Made by a program: the position numbers and the translations under genes
Shown here: piece after piece, positions 8,289 through 17,506 of the stretch
How the letters are laid out: every line of letters starts with the position of its first letter
Position numbering within the stretch: the first letter of the stretch is position 1
DNA from: Reinekea blandensis MED297
GTDB taxonomy: Bacteria > Pseudomonadota > Gammaproteobacteria > Pseudomonadales > Natronospirillaceae
Assembly (NCBI RefSeq): GCF_000153185.1
Contig: NZ_CH724155.1
Location: 203,369 to 267,368, forward strand
DNA: 64,000 nt
Direction of reading: 5' to 3'
The notes under the pieces: model-generated
Database searches by the model: none
Told to the model about the DNA's origin: nothing
The model's input: the letters and a program-made list of their open reading frames with translations, nothing else

Positions 8289-8897
8289 ATGCGTGTTTCT
8301 GAAAAATCCCTGAATGAGTATCCGTTGTTTATCCGTCCGTTTTTCTGGCGTCAGCGCCGTAAATACGGTCAGGTACTCAAGCCGGGTCTGCTGTGGGGGC
8401 GAAGCCCCTGGTTGTTTGCCACGGTCGCCTTGCTTTATGGCGCGTTGGATCGGCGTCGATCTCCGTTGACGCCGGTATTGCGCTCATTGGTGACGGTGCG
8501 CGTCTCGCAGATCAACTGGTGTGCTTTCTGTGTTGATATTAACTCCAACACGCTGCTGCAACGGGCCAATGCACAGGACAAGGTCGATGCGCTGTCGCAT
8601 TGGGCCGAAGCCACCTGTTACTCGCAGGAAGAACGCCTGGCGCTGGAATACACCGAAGCGGTCACCCGTTCGGATGTTCAGGTGACGGATGAGTTAATGA
8701 AACGACTGAAGGACGTGTTCAGCGAGGACGACATTGTGGAACTGACCGGCCTGATTGCCTTTCAGAATCTGTCGAGTAAGTTTAATGCCGCGTTGGATGT
8801 GCCGGCTCAGGGGTTTTGTCAGCTTCCCGATCCAAGCTTAGGGCCTGTTAACACTAATTTCGTGGATTCTGCCGAGATCAAAGATTTACACAGCTAA
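8289..8897 (+). CDS. carboxymuconolactone decarboxylase (AhpD-like) family protein with repeat-derived tail
   Basis: A 202-residue protein started at the ATG at 8289 behind GAGGTGATC; a GTG two codons earlier is less likely. Residues WCAFC (Cys78, Cys81) form the CxxC redox pair of the AhpD/CMD superfamily; the usual downstream histidine is not seen. Residues 184-202 are encoded by the palindromic element at 8839-8948. Removing that element joins codon 184 into TGA, so the native protein probably had 183 residues. It probably acts as a thiol peroxidase-like reductant (inference). Confidence 0.8.
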   Translation: MRVSEKSLNEYPLFIRPFFWRQRRKYGQVLKPGLLWGRSPWLFATVALLYGALDRRRSPLTPVLRSLVTVRVSQINWCAFCVDINSNTLLQRANAQDKVDALSHWAEATCYSQEERLALEYTEAVTRSDVQVTDELMKRLKDVFSEDDIVELTGLIAFQNLSSKFNAALDVPAQGFCQLPDPSLGPVNTNFVDSAEIKDLHS

Positions 8898-8948
8898 GCA
8901 GAGCGCGCGTGATGTCGTGATTCGACCTGAACAAACGATAAGGCCCTA
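8839..8948. mobile_element. palindromic element, short copy C
   Basis: A 110-bp unit bounded by TAGGGCC and GGCCCTA. Its left part aligns with one side of the full copies at 23264 and 23996 (GTTAACACT, ATTCTGCCGAGAT, then a CAGAGCGCGCG-like segment and GACCTGA) and then jumps directly to the terminal GGCCCTA, so it looks like an internal deletion form. It lies between two convergent genes, supplying the last 19 codons of the CMD-family protein and the TAG stop of the HD-GYP gene. Confidence 0.75.
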
Positions 8949-10238
8949 GAGAAACGGGGTAATGTCGAGCTTCAGGGCTCTGGCATCGAGGGTGTTGATG
9001 ATGTCGACCTTGGCTTTGGCATCGGCCAGATTCACCACCTGAGGCTCAATCTGATGCTGATGCTGGGTGTTGTAAAACACCCGGACCCGAGGCTGCTTGG
9101 GTTGTCGGCGGTTGGCTTCAATGACGACACCGGCGCGATGATTCGATAACTCGACCAGAGTCCCGACCGGATAGACGGACAGGCAGCGGATGAAGTCATA
9201 AACCAGTTCTTTATCGAGGTGAAAGATGCTCCACTCGATCAGTTTTTTCAGGGCGTCGTTTGGTGACATGCCTGCGTGATAGACACGGTCAGCCGTGATC
9301 GCATCGTAAACATCGCAAATGGCGGACATTCGGCCGTAAATGTTGATGTCTTTATCTTTCAGCATCCTCGGATAGCCGGTGCCGTCGAGGCGCTCGTGGT
9401 GCAGACGGCAGATGGATCGGGTGAGATCGGACAAACCCGCGGTTTTATCAAGAATTTCTTCGCCATAGTCGACGTGGCGTTTCATTTCCTCCCATTCTTC
9501 CGCTTCGAGTCGCCCGGGCTTATGCAGAATCTGATCGGGTACCAGGATTTTGCCGATATCGTGCAGTAAGCCGCCGGCGACCAACTGATGCAGGGTCGAT
9601 TCATCGAGGCGTCGGGCGCGACCGAAGGTGCCAAGCAGAATGCCAACATTGACGGAATGCTCAAGCAGGTACTGATCTTTACTGCGGATGTGTGACAGAC
9701 ACGCCAGGGCGTTTTCATTGGCGTTCAGGGAGGTGATGAGTTCGGCGGCGGTCTCGTCAACGGCTTCGGCATCAACGGAGTTGCCTTTTTTGGCGTCTTC
9801 AAGAATGTCGGAGATCAGGGACTTTGCCTGTTGATAACTTCGATTGGCCCGCTCATGTTCCTGTTCGACCGATGGCCGTGCACTGGCTTGTGCGCCGCTT
9901 TGAATCACGATGCTGTCGAACTGTTCTGCCTGTAATTGCTTGATGGCGTCAACCGGTTCGCCTTCCGGACTGTCGAGGCCTTTCGAGGTGTCGATGTACA
10001 ACTCTTTAACACCCAGTGCGCGAACCTTATCGATGGTGGCCTGGTATTTAATTAACCCACTGCGGGAGGCATTGTTCTTCGGGACCCACTGATTGTTCAG
10101 GTCTGCGACGTACATGCCGGGCTTCAGATGGTCTATGGATATTTTTTTTATCAAACCGCAATTCTCGATGCTACTCAGCCGACTGGTGATTGGAAACTCA
10201 GGTTCCATGCCCCGATTTGATGCCACAAAATGGCGCAT
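8946..10238 (-). CDS. HD-GYP cyclic-di-GMP phosphodiesterase with DUF3391
   Basis: A 430-residue protein. A DUF3391-like N-terminal domain covers about residues 30-150 (KISIDHLKPGMYV). The HD-GYP domain has HDIGK at 226-230 and HHERLDGTGYP at 280-290, the metal and GYP motifs of enzymes that hydrolyse c-di-GMP. The start could also be the ATG at 10208. Its TAG stop comes from the last bases of element C; without the element the frame would run about 18 codons further. It is divergent from kynA. Confidence 0.9.
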   Translation of the reverse strand: MRHFVASNRGMEPEFPITSRLSSIENCGLIKKISIDHLKPGMYVADLNNQWVPKNNASRSGLIKYQATIDKVRALGVKELYIDTSKGLDSPEGEPVDAIKQLQAEQFDSIVIQSGAQASARPSVEQEHERANRSYQQAKSLISDILEDAKKGNSVDAEAVDETAAELITSLNANENALACLSHIRSKDQYLLEHSVNVGILLGTFGRARRLDESTLHQLVAGGLLHDIGKILVPDQILHKPGRLEAEEWEEMKRHVDYGEEILDKTAGLSDLTRSICRLHHERLDGTGYPRMLKDKDINIYGRMSAICDVYDAITADRVYHAGMSPNDALKKLIEWSIFHLDKELVYDFIRCLSVYPVGTLVELSNHRAGVVIEANRRQPKQPRVRVFYNTQHQHQIEPQVVNLADAKAKVDIINTLDARALKLDITPFL

Positions 10239-10438
10239 CCTTAACTTTAGCAGGCCGTCTTCTTATTGTGAGGATTTATTTTCGTGCAGGCCGGGTTATG
10301 TGCTCTTTTATTGACAACAGTTCCGGTACGTTGCCAACCGAAGGGTGACGAAAATCATTGGACAGCTCGGCACCCTGCTAAAAATTCGGTAACCTCCGGT
10401 GGTTTGAATGCCTAATTATAAAAAGAGACCCCGGAACC

Positions 10439-11224
10439 ATGTCTGAACTGACCTACGCGTCCTATCTGAAAGTAGACGAGCTGCTGGAGTTGCAGCAATT
10501 GCGATCTGAACCGGCTGAGCATGATGAGATGCTGTTCATCATTATTCATCAGACTTACGAACTTTGGTTCAAGCAGTTACTGCATGAGACCCGCTTTCTG
10601 ATGGATCGTATGGACAACAACGATGTGGCGCGCAGCTTCCATGTGCTGAAGCGGATTCTGAAAATCATGAAAACGCTGGTGGGTCAGGTTGATGTCCTCG
10701 AAACCATGACGCCGCTGGAGTTTGACAGCTTTCGTCACCGGTTGGATGCTTCCAGCGGTTTTCAGTCCTATCAGTTCCGTGCCTTTGAATTCATGCTCGG
10801 TTATAAACGGCCCGAACCGCTGAAGTTTCAGCCGGAGGGGTCGTTCGGTCGCCAGCTGCTGGAAGCAACGATGGCCGCTCCGTCTGTCTGGCAGGTGTTT
10901 CTGAATCTGATTAACCGGCAGGGGTATGACGTGCCCGAATCGGCTTTGCAGCGCCCGGTCACCGAGGCAACCGACGCCGATACCGATGTGCAGAAGGTTC
11001 TGATCGACATCTATCGCCATGACCATCAGCTGTCGGAACTCTGTGAGCTGCTGGTGGATCTGGACGAGGGCTTGCAGGAATGGCGCTACCGGCACGTGAA
11101 GATGGTGCAGCGAACCATTGGTGCCAAAATGGGCAGTGGCGGCAGCAGCGGCGCCGCCTACCTGCAGAAAACTCTGTTTAAGCCGGTGTTTCCGGATCTT
11201 TGGGACATTCGTTCGGAGCTGTGA
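10439..11224 (+). CDS. kynA: tryptophan 2,3-dioxygenase
   Basis: A 261-residue haem enzyme that opens the indole ring of tryptophan to N-formylkynurenine. FIIIHQTYELWFKQLLHE (His37 in the active site) and WRYRHVKMVQRTIG with the proximal haem ligand His219, followed by GSGGSSG, are diagnostic. Length matches the bacterial family. The stop is one base before the kynureninase-like start, so the two genes are an operon. No formamidase gene is present nearby. Confidence 0.96.
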   Translation: MSELTYASYLKVDELLELQQLRSEPAEHDEMLFIIIHQTYELWFKQLLHETRFLMDRMDNNDVARSFHVLKRILKIMKTLVGQVDVLETMTPLEFDSFRHRLDASSGFQSYQFRAFEFMLGYKRPEPLKFQPEGSFGRQLLEATMAAPSVWQVFLNLINRQGYDVPESALQRPVTEATDADTDVQKVLIDIYRHDHQLSELCELLVDLDEGLQEWRYRHVKMVQRTIGAKMGSGGSSGAAYLQKTLFKPVFPDLWDIRSEL

Positions 11225-11225
11225 C

Positions 11226-12398
11226 ATGACACGATTGAACTGGACAGAACGGGCCGCGGAACTGGCTGGCCATTATCAGCGTTTTCGGGTCAGTGAGCGC
11301 ATACTATTAACCGGGCATTCTCATCAGGCCTGGCCCGACTGTGCTCGTGAGGCGCAGTTGAATGCTTTTGACGACGCGGCCGAATGGGTCGATGACAAAT
11401 GGTCCCGGGCATTCGAGCAAGCCGACCGGGTGCGTGAGGAATATCGCTGTCGTCTCGGTGATTCAAGTGGTGAGTTGGTACTCGGTCCGAATACTCAGGA
11501 ACTGCTGGTGCGTTGGTTGAGCGCCCTGCCGCTGACGGAGAAACCCCGGTTGGTGACCACCGACGGTGAGTTTCATTCCATGCGGCGGTTACTGGATCGA
11601 TTAGATGAGACCGCTATTGAGGTCCATAAGGTGCCTGCCGAGCCGGTGGCGACCTTGGCTTCACGACTGTCGGACGCGGTGGATGATCGCACCGCCGCGG
11701 TCTTGTGTTCAATGGTGATGTTTCAAAGTGGCGCGATTGTGCCGCATTTAGACCAGTTAGGCGCCGATCTGCGCCGAAAAGAAGTCCCGTTGCTGATTGA
11801 TGCTTACCATGCAGTGAACATTGTGCCGGTGTCGTTGGATGACCTGAACCTCGGCGATGCCTTTGTCGTCGGTGGCGGTTACAAATACTGCCAGTTGGGT
11901 GAAGGTAACTGTTTCCTGAGAGTTCCGCGTGATTGCAACTGGCGACCGATCGTGACCGGTTGGTTTGCCGAGTTTGCCACACTGGATCAGGCTCCTGACG
12001 GGTCGGTGCAATACGGATCCGGACGCTGGGCGTTTGAAGGCTCGACCTACGATGCCACGTCGCACTATCGGGCTGCACGGGTGTTTGAGTTCTTCAATGA
12101 GCAACAACTCGATGCGGCCACCTTGCGGGCAATCAATCTGGCTCAGTTGCGGTGTCTGTTAGACGCGTTGAAAACCTATGATTGGCCGGATGATATCCAG
12201 TTGCCGGATGATAATCTCGAAAGCCGGGGTGGGTTTCTGGTCATTCGAACCTCTCGGGCGAGCGAACTGGTGAGACGGTTACGCGAGCATGACGTCTATG
12301 CCGACGCGCGGGCGGACAGTCTGCGTTTGGGGCCCGCCCCGTATGTGACAGAAACGCAGCTGCTAAAAGCAGCAGAGGTGCTGCACTCGGTGGTGTGA
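11226..12398 (+). CDS. kynU: kynureninase-type PLP enzyme
   Basis: A 390-residue fold-type I aminotransferase class V protein, started at 11226, one base after the kynA stop. LIDAYHAVN holds the PLP-ring Asp192 and GGGYKYCQLGEG the Schiff-base Lys220, as in kynureninases. It should cleave kynurenine to anthranilate and alanine. The sequence is somewhat distant from classical KynU, so a related hydrolase is possible, but coupling to kynA supports the role. Confidence 0.85.
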   Translation: MTRLNWTERAAELAGHYQRFRVSERILLTGHSHQAWPDCAREAQLNAFDDAAEWVDDKWSRAFEQADRVREEYRCRLGDSSGELVLGPNTQELLVRWLSALPLTEKPRLVTTDGEFHSMRRLLDRLDETAIEVHKVPAEPVATLASRLSDAVDDRTAAVLCSMVMFQSGAIVPHLDQLGADLRRKEVPLLIDAYHAVNIVPVSLDDLNLGDAFVVGGGYKYCQLGEGNCFLRVPRDCNWRPIVTGWFAEFATLDQAPDGSVQYGSGRWAFEGSTYDATSHYRAARVFEFFNEQQLDAATLRAINLAQLRCLLDALKTYDWPDDIQLPDDNLESRGGFLVIRTSRASELVRRLREHDVYADARADSLRLGPAPYVTETQLLKAAEVLHSVV

Positions 12399-12414
12399 GG
12401 CTTGTGGCTGCATC

Positions 12415-12440
12415 GCGACCCGCATGAAATGCCGGGTCGC
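12415..12440. terminator. hairpin between convergent kynU and psuG
   Basis: GCGACCCGCAT pairs with ATGCCGGGTCGC (one bulged base) across a GAA loop. It lies between the two stop codons. There is no T-run, so efficient intrinsic termination is uncertain. Confidence 0.4.
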
Positions 12441-12456
12441 TGTCATACGATGGCGA

Positions 12457-13380
12457 TCAGTTCGCGACGCGAACCGCGTATTCCGCTGCAATGGCCGATC
12501 CGAGCCGGGCGTTGTTCAGCACCAGTTGGATGTTACTGGCCAGGCTGTCACCGCCGGTGAGTTCCGCCACCCGAGCCAACAGGAACGGTGTGGATTCTTT
12601 GCCGCTGACGTTCTGGTCTTTGGCTTCTTGCAGTGCCTGAGCAATGGCCTGATCAATCTTGGCTTTGTCCATGGCGTATTCTTCCGGAATCGGGTTGGCG
12701 ATAACCACGCCGCCGTTCAGATTCAACTGCCACTTGGCGTTCAGGAAGTCGGCGATCGCGTCCGCCGAGTCCAGTCGGTAGTCGACGGTTTCGTCGCTGG
12801 TGCGGGTATAGAACGCCGGCAACGCATCGGTTTTGTAGCCCAGAACCGGCACGCCAAGGGTTTCCAGATATTCTCGCGTCAGGCCCAGATCCAGAATGGA
12901 TTTGGCGCCGGCGCAGATCACCGCCACATTGGTTTTACCCAGTTCCTGCAGGTCGGCAGAAATGTCGAACGTTTCCTGTGCGCCGCGATGCACACCGCCG
13001 ATGCCGCCGGTGGCAAAGACTTTGATACCGGCCATTTCGGCGATGATCATGGTCGCGGCCACGGTGGTGGCGCCCATCTGTTTGTTGGCAATCACAAACG
13101 GCAAGTCACGACGCGAACACTTGGTGACACTTAAGCCGGCCTTTGCCAGCTGGTCGATCTCGTCGTGGCTGAGCCCAACCTTTAGTCGGCCGTCAATGAT
13201 GGCAATGGTGGCCGGCACAGCACCACTGTCGAGGACGGTCTGCTCGACCAGTTTTGCGGTTTCCGCGTTTTCCGGCCACGGCATACCGTGAGAGATGATG
13301 GTGCTTTCCAGCGCCACGACGGGCTTGTTGGCGGCCAGTGCTGCGGCCACGTCCGGGTGGATATCGAGGTATTGGTTCAT
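12457..13380 (-). CDS. psuG: pseudouridine-5'-phosphate glycosidase
   Basis: A 307-residue enzyme that splits pseudouridine 5'-phosphate to uracil and ribose 5-phosphate. VVALESTIISHGMPWPEN at the N-terminus, the GATTVAATM segment, FATGGIGGVHRGAQ and CAGAKSILDLGLTRE (catalytic lysine region) are family signatures. It starts two bases after the psuK stop, so the pair forms an operon for pseudouridine salvage. No pseudouridine transporter is visible nearby. Confidence 0.95.
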   Translation of the reverse strand: MNQYLDIHPDVAAALAANKPVVALESTIISHGMPWPENAETAKLVEQTVLDSGAVPATIAIIDGRLKVGLSHDEIDQLAKAGLSVTKCSRRDLPFVIANKQMGATTVAATMIIAEMAGIKVFATGGIGGVHRGAQETFDISADLQELGKTNVAVICAGAKSILDLGLTREYLETLGVPVLGYKTDALPAFYTRTSDETVDYRLDSADAIADFLNAKWQLNLNGGVVIANPIPEEYAMDKAKIDQAIAQALQEAKDQNVSGKESTPFLLARVAELTGGDSLASNIQLVLNNARLGSAIAAEYAVRVAN

Positions 13381-13382
13381 GT

Positions 13383-14501
13383 TCAGGACTCCGATTCAGC
13401 CAAGGCTGAGGATTGGGTGGTTTCGGTTAATCGTTGAAGAACGGCGGTTGCACTGAGGCGGGTGTTGACCGCCTGCGGGGCTTCCAGCGTCATCGCTGCA
13501 CACAGCAGCGCAAACTGCAGTTGGGTGTCGACCGATTCAATGTGGTGCCGGGCATGAACAAAGCCCGCGAGCAGCGCATCGCCGGCGCCGGTATCGCTGA
13601 GCATGTCGCAATGCGGAACCGGCAGCTCGATCTGTTGGGTTGAGTCGCCGTAGCGAACGCCACGCTCGCCCAGGCTGAGCAAGACCGATGTCACGCCGCA
13701 CGCCAACAGGCGCAGAATGAGTTGTTCATCGCTCAAATCGCTAGACGCCGGCTCGTCGATCAACGTCAACGCTTCGCTGCGATTGACTTTTAGCAGGTCG
13801 AGCCGGTGTAGCAGTGGCTTCAGTCGCACGGCTTTGGTGGCCGACACCGCATCGGCCACCAGTGGCGCATTTAAAGACTGCTCGCCCAGCCAGGTCAGGG
13901 TCGCTTCGGGCAGATTGGCTTCCACCAGCAGCGTCTGAGCGGATTGCAGCAATGACATGCGCTCGGCCAGCCATTCCGGGGTGAGCTGTTCAATGATGGC
14001 CATGTCGGCAATGGCACCGACCAGTTCACCCTGATCGTTATTCAATGCCAGATAGGTACTGGTGGCGTGTTCTGAATGGCGAACCATGGCCTGCGTCTGA
14101 ATGCCGGCCTCCTGGGCCTGTTCGATCAGATAGCGGCCGCGACTGTCGTCGCCGACCAGCGTGACCATGACCACCTCGTTACCCAGCCGGGCGAGGTTTT
14201 CCGCGATGTTTCGACCCACGCCGCCGGCGCCCTGTTTGACACCGCCGGGGTTGGAGTCGCCGGGGCGGAAGGTGTCGGCAGACGTGCCGGTGAGGTCTAC
14301 ATTGGCTCCGCCGAGCACCACCAGCGTTTGACCGGCCGGCAGAATGTAGCCTTTGCCCAGTATTTCACCCTTTCGGGTCAGCCGCATGATGTGACCGGCG
14401 ACCGATTCACGGGACAAACCCAGCTCGTCAGCGAGAGATTGCTGACTGGCCAGCGGGTTGGCGCGAATGGCGTCGAGCACTTTGCTTTCTATGGCTTTCA
14501 T
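13383..14501 (-). CDS. psuK: pseudouridine kinase with N-terminal helix-turn-helix
   Basis: A 372-residue PfkB kinase that phosphorylates pseudouridine. Residues 1-52 form a winged-helix/HTH (ASQQSLADELGLSRESVAGH), and the PfkB domain runs from about 58 to 355 with GGANVDL, GGVGRNIAENLARLG and the catalytic DTGAGD at 303-308. The first base of the ATG is the last arm base of an 11-bp palindrome, so the protein may bind its own promoter (inference). It is first in the psuK-psuG operon. Confidence 0.9.
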   Translation of the reverse strand: MKAIESKVLDAIRANPLASQQSLADELGLSRESVAGHIMRLTRKGEILGKGYILPAGQTLVVLGGANVDLTGTSADTFRPGDSNPGGVKQGAGGVGRNIAENLARLGNEVVMVTLVGDDSRGRYLIEQAQEAGIQTQAMVRHSEHATSTYLALNNDQGELVGAIADMAIIEQLTPEWLAERMSLLQSAQTLLVEANLPEATLTWLGEQSLNAPLVADAVSATKAVRLKPLLHRLDLLKVNRSEALTLIDEPASSDLSDEQLILRLLACGVTSVLLSLGERGVRYGDSTQQIELPVPHCDMLSDTGAGDALLAGFVHARHHIESVDTQLQFALLCAAMTLEAPQAVNTRLSATAVLQRLTETTQSSALAESES

Positions 14502-14531
14502 AACAAAAGTTACCTAATAAAACTTTTGTTA
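14501..14531. promoter_or_regulatory. perfect palindrome over the psuK start
   Basis: Arms TAACAAAAGTT and AACTTTTGTTA (11 bp, no mismatch) flank the nine-base spacer ACCTAATAA. The site touches the psuK start codon and covers its ribosome-binding region. It is a plausible operator for the HTH part of PsuK; the spacing fits a dimeric regulator binding two successive helical turns. Confidence 0.65.
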
Positions 14532-14600
14532 GATTACGCCGACAGTCATCCCCATGCAAGTGTTTTGGCAATCCGGGTTTATGGTCAGCGGAGTAGTCGA

Positions 14601-16718
14601 TCAGTGAAGCAGGACGGGCGCCACTTGGCGTTCACGGACCTGTCCAATGCGCGTGGCCAGCCCGGCGTCCAGCAAAGACTGTCCGTGCTCGGGTGATACC
14701 GACACCAGCAGCCCGCCCTGAGTTTGCGGATCGAGCAGGCAACGCAGTCTGGCATCCGTTGGCCGTTCGATCTGGCAGTCGCGCAGCAACGGTTCCAGTT
14801 GTGGTAACAGCGTGGACTGGACACCCTGTTTGGAGAGCTCGTGAGCACCGGGTAACAGGGGGACAGTATCGACCTCGATGACCGCACTCGTTGACGTATC
14901 GGCCATCATTTCCAGCACGTGTCCGATCAGGCCAAACCCGGTGATGTCGGTGGCGGCATTCACAGGGGTGTCCGCTAACGCTTCAAAGAAGTCGCGGTTA
15001 CTGGTTAATAAATGCTGCCACAGCGATTCGATATCCGCCGGGTGCGCGCTGCCGGCCATATCGGCCGCCAACAGAATGCCGGTACCGATCGGCCGGTTCA
15101 GCATTAACCAGTCGCCGGGCTGTGCGCCGCGCTTCGGCCAGCGTGCCTGGCCTTCCGCGTTCACCACCACCGCCATGTGGGTTTCAGCGCCTTCGGTGCT
15201 GTGGCCGCCGATCAGCCGGGCATCGTGCTCACGCAGCGCATCGTGAACGCCGTGCATCAACCATTTGAAATCCCGTCGTGCAAGGCGGGGATGACTGAAG
15301 GCGAGATTGATCCACACCTGTGCCGACGACGGTGCCAGCCCCATGGCGTAGCTGTCGTTGACCGCGTGATGAACTGAGACGATGCCCAGCCGGTAAAGAT
15401 CGTCGGTAAAACTGCGAAAGCCGTCCAGGCTTTGCCAGAGATGCCCCTGTTTCAGAGGTAAAGCGACGGCATCCTCGGCCGGTTCGCGATAGCCGAGTTC
15501 CGACAGGGTTTCACTGAGCATTGCCGGCCCCAGCTTGCTGCCGCAACCGGCGCAATGCATGGTCGATGCTTCCGTGGCCGGTAAGGCCTGTCCAAACTCA
15601 CTGAAGCGACGCATAAAGGCGCGATCAATCCGGTCCTTCCAGCGCCAGACCCAGGCACCACTGAACGACAATGGGCCGCGTTGCCCCGCCGCTGTGCGAT
15701 CACCTAAAGACAACAACGACAAAAAGTCGGTTTGCAGGCGGACCGGTTTGGGTGGCTCGGCGGTAAACGAACGCCGCAGGTTTTCCGCCAGAAAGGGCGC
15801 AGAACGCACCGCATAGACACCGGCTTTGGGGCGCGGACTCTGCACCATGGCCGCCACGTCACCGCAGGCGTAGATGTCCGGGTGTGATGTGCTCTGCAGG
15901 AATCGATTGACGGCAATAAAGCCCTGCCGGTCCGTATCCAGCCCGGCATCGCCAGGCCAGGATGGCGCGGCGGCCGGTGTACACCACAGCGATTGATCCG
16001 TGCTCAGCCGCTGCCCACGATCTGAAATCAGCGCGTCGGCCTTGACTTGGGCGACATTGAAGCCAGAGATGCGTTCGACGCCCGCGCGTTTCAGGGCCAG
16101 TTCCGCGCGTCGGCGGACGCCAGGCCGGTAACCGCGCAGCAGCTCGGTACCGGCATGCAGTAATGAGAGTTGGATTGGTTGACCCTGCTGAGCAAACCGA
16201 TGCGCCATGGCTAACACGACTTCGACTCCGGCGGCACCTCCGCCGACAACGGTCCAGTGCGGAGGCTGGTTTGGGTCGTAGCGGTCCAGTAACTGCTGCC
16301 ATTTGGCTTTGAGCTGACTGACCGGTTTCACGCCAATGGCATGCTCCCGGGCGCCGGGTAAACTCAGGTTGGGGGTTGATCCGGTATTGATCGACAGTTT
16401 GTCGTAACTCAGATCGGCATGCTGGGCGAGCTGCACGCGATGGTGCTGAGGATCCAGACCGATGACCCGGTCATGGACAAAACGCACGCCAGCCAGCCGG
16501 CACAGTTGGTTTAGATCGATGTGCGTATCATCGACACTGTAGTGACCGGCGAGAAAGCCCGGCAGCATGCCGGAATAGGGCGTTTGGATAGTGTCCGAAA
16601 TCAACGTGACGCGGACACCCTCGATGGGTTTCATGGCCAGCATGCGAATGACCAGCGCATGGGTATGACCGCCGCCGATCAGGACGAGGTCACGTTCAAA
16701 CGGAGAGTTGGGTTTCAT
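14601..16718 (-). CDS. selD: FAD-dependent oxidoreductase-SelD fusion (selenide, water dikinase)
   Basis: A 705-residue bifunctional protein. Residues 1 to about 375 are an NDH-2-like pyridine nucleotide-disulfide oxidoreductase (GGGHTH at 15-20, second Rossmann motif VVGGGAAGVE, ACGDVAA). From about 385 on it is SelD, with CAGCGSK at 389-395 (active-site Cys rather than Sec) and DPQTQGGL near the end. SelD makes selenophosphate from selenide and ATP; the oxidoreductase half may supply reduced selenium (inference). Its ATG overlaps the stop of the upstream membrane protein by four bases. Confidence 0.93.
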   Translation of the reverse strand: MKPNSPFERDLVLIGGGHTHALVIRMLAMKPIEGVRVTLISDTIQTPYSGMLPGFLAGHYSVDDTHIDLNQLCRLAGVRFVHDRVIGLDPQHHRVQLAQHADLSYDKLSINTGSTPNLSLPGAREHAIGVKPVSQLKAKWQQLLDRYDPNQPPHWTVVGGGAAGVEVVLAMAHRFAQQGQPIQLSLLHAGTELLRGYRPGVRRRAELALKRAGVERISGFNVAQVKADALISDRGQRLSTDQSLWCTPAAAPSWPGDAGLDTDRQGFIAVNRFLQSTSHPDIYACGDVAAMVQSPRPKAGVYAVRSAPFLAENLRRSFTAEPPKPVRLQTDFLSLLSLGDRTAAGQRGPLSFSGAWVWRWKDRIDRAFMRRFSEFGQALPATEASTMHCAGCGSKLGPAMLSETLSELGYREPAEDAVALPLKQGHLWQSLDGFRSFTDDLYRLGIVSVHHAVNDSYAMGLAPSSAQVWINLAFSHPRLARRDFKWLMHGVHDALREHDARLIGGHSTEGAETHMAVVVNAEGQARWPKRGAQPGDWLMLNRPIGTGILLAADMAGSAHPADIESLWQHLLTSNRDFFEALADTPVNAATDITGFGLIGHVLEMMADTSTSAVIEVDTVPLLPGAHELSKQGVQSTLLPQLEPLLRDCQIERPTDARLRCLLDPQTQGGLLVSVSPEHGQSLLDAGLATRIGQVRERQVAPVLLH

Positions 16719-17506
16719 GGTTGCCTGCGTAACAGAATCAGTGCGCCTGCGGCTTTGTAACCGAGCCAGACGGTTCCGACTGGGATGAGAATACTTTTAA
16801 ACAGCATGCCGACAATTAAGGTGACCACCGAGGTCGAGAGCCTGGTCCCCATGTCTTCACTGTCCAGCGCGGGCGTGTCGCTGCCGAAAATCAGTCGCCG
16901 TAAGTCAATTTCGGTGAGTGTGTCGCGGAGATTCTGCAACACCTGCGCGCTGGCCTCCAGAACGGACAGCGCCTGTTCGCCAGTCGCATCAAAGTACAGT
17001 TGATCGAACAGCCAGATCAGTCCGACCTGAATCGACAACAGGTACCGTAACAGCAGCATGACCAAAAACAGCCGTAAAACCAGGCTGCGCCAGTTGGGTT
17101 TCTTCCAAAGCGCGTAAAGGGGCATCAATGCCATCACCGACAGCACGATCTTCATGATCGTTGAGGTCGTCAGTAACAGAATGACCTGCTGAATGCCCAG
17201 CGCTGTGAGCGTCACCAGCAGCAGGCCGGAAAAACGTTCAATCAGATCGTTGACCGGGTCAAAGATTTCACCGAGACCCACACCGGCGACTCCGACCCCG
17301 ACTTCCGCCGACTGCACCACCGAGATCACCCCATTCAGTGTCCGCACGACCCCAAACACCACAACGTTGCTGCTGATGGTGTCACTGAGGTAATCCTGGG
17401 CGGCCCGGTCAAACTCGGGAATCCAGTTAATGGCAATGGCCAGCAAGACCGCGAACGTCAGGGCCAGTTTCAGGCGGGTGCTGGGGTTTACCGGCTCGCT
17501 AACCAT
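16715..17506 (-). CDS. unknown membrane protein in selenium operon
   Basis: A 263-residue protein with about five hydrophobic helices (near 12-28, 90-115, 118-134, 145-165 and 228-255). The segment between helices has FGSDTPALDSEDMG. I do not recognise the family. It overlaps mnmH upstream by 19 bases and selD downstream by four, so it is translationally coupled to both and is likely to work with selenium metabolism, perhaps in selenium-compound handling at the membrane (inference). Confidence 0.7.
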   Translation of the reverse strand: MVSEPVNPSTRLKLALTFAVLLAIAINWIPEFDRAAQDYLSDTISSNVVVFGVVRTLNGVISVVQSAEVGVGVAGVGLGEIFDPVNDLIERFSGLLLVTLTALGIQQVILLLTTSTIMKIVLSVMALMPLYALWKKPNWRSLVLRLFLVMLLLRYLLSIQVGLIWLFDQLYFDATGEQALSVLEASAQVLQNLRDTLTEIDLRRLIFGSDTPALDSEDMGTRLSTSVVTLIVGMLFKSILIPVGTVWLGYKAAGALILLRRQP

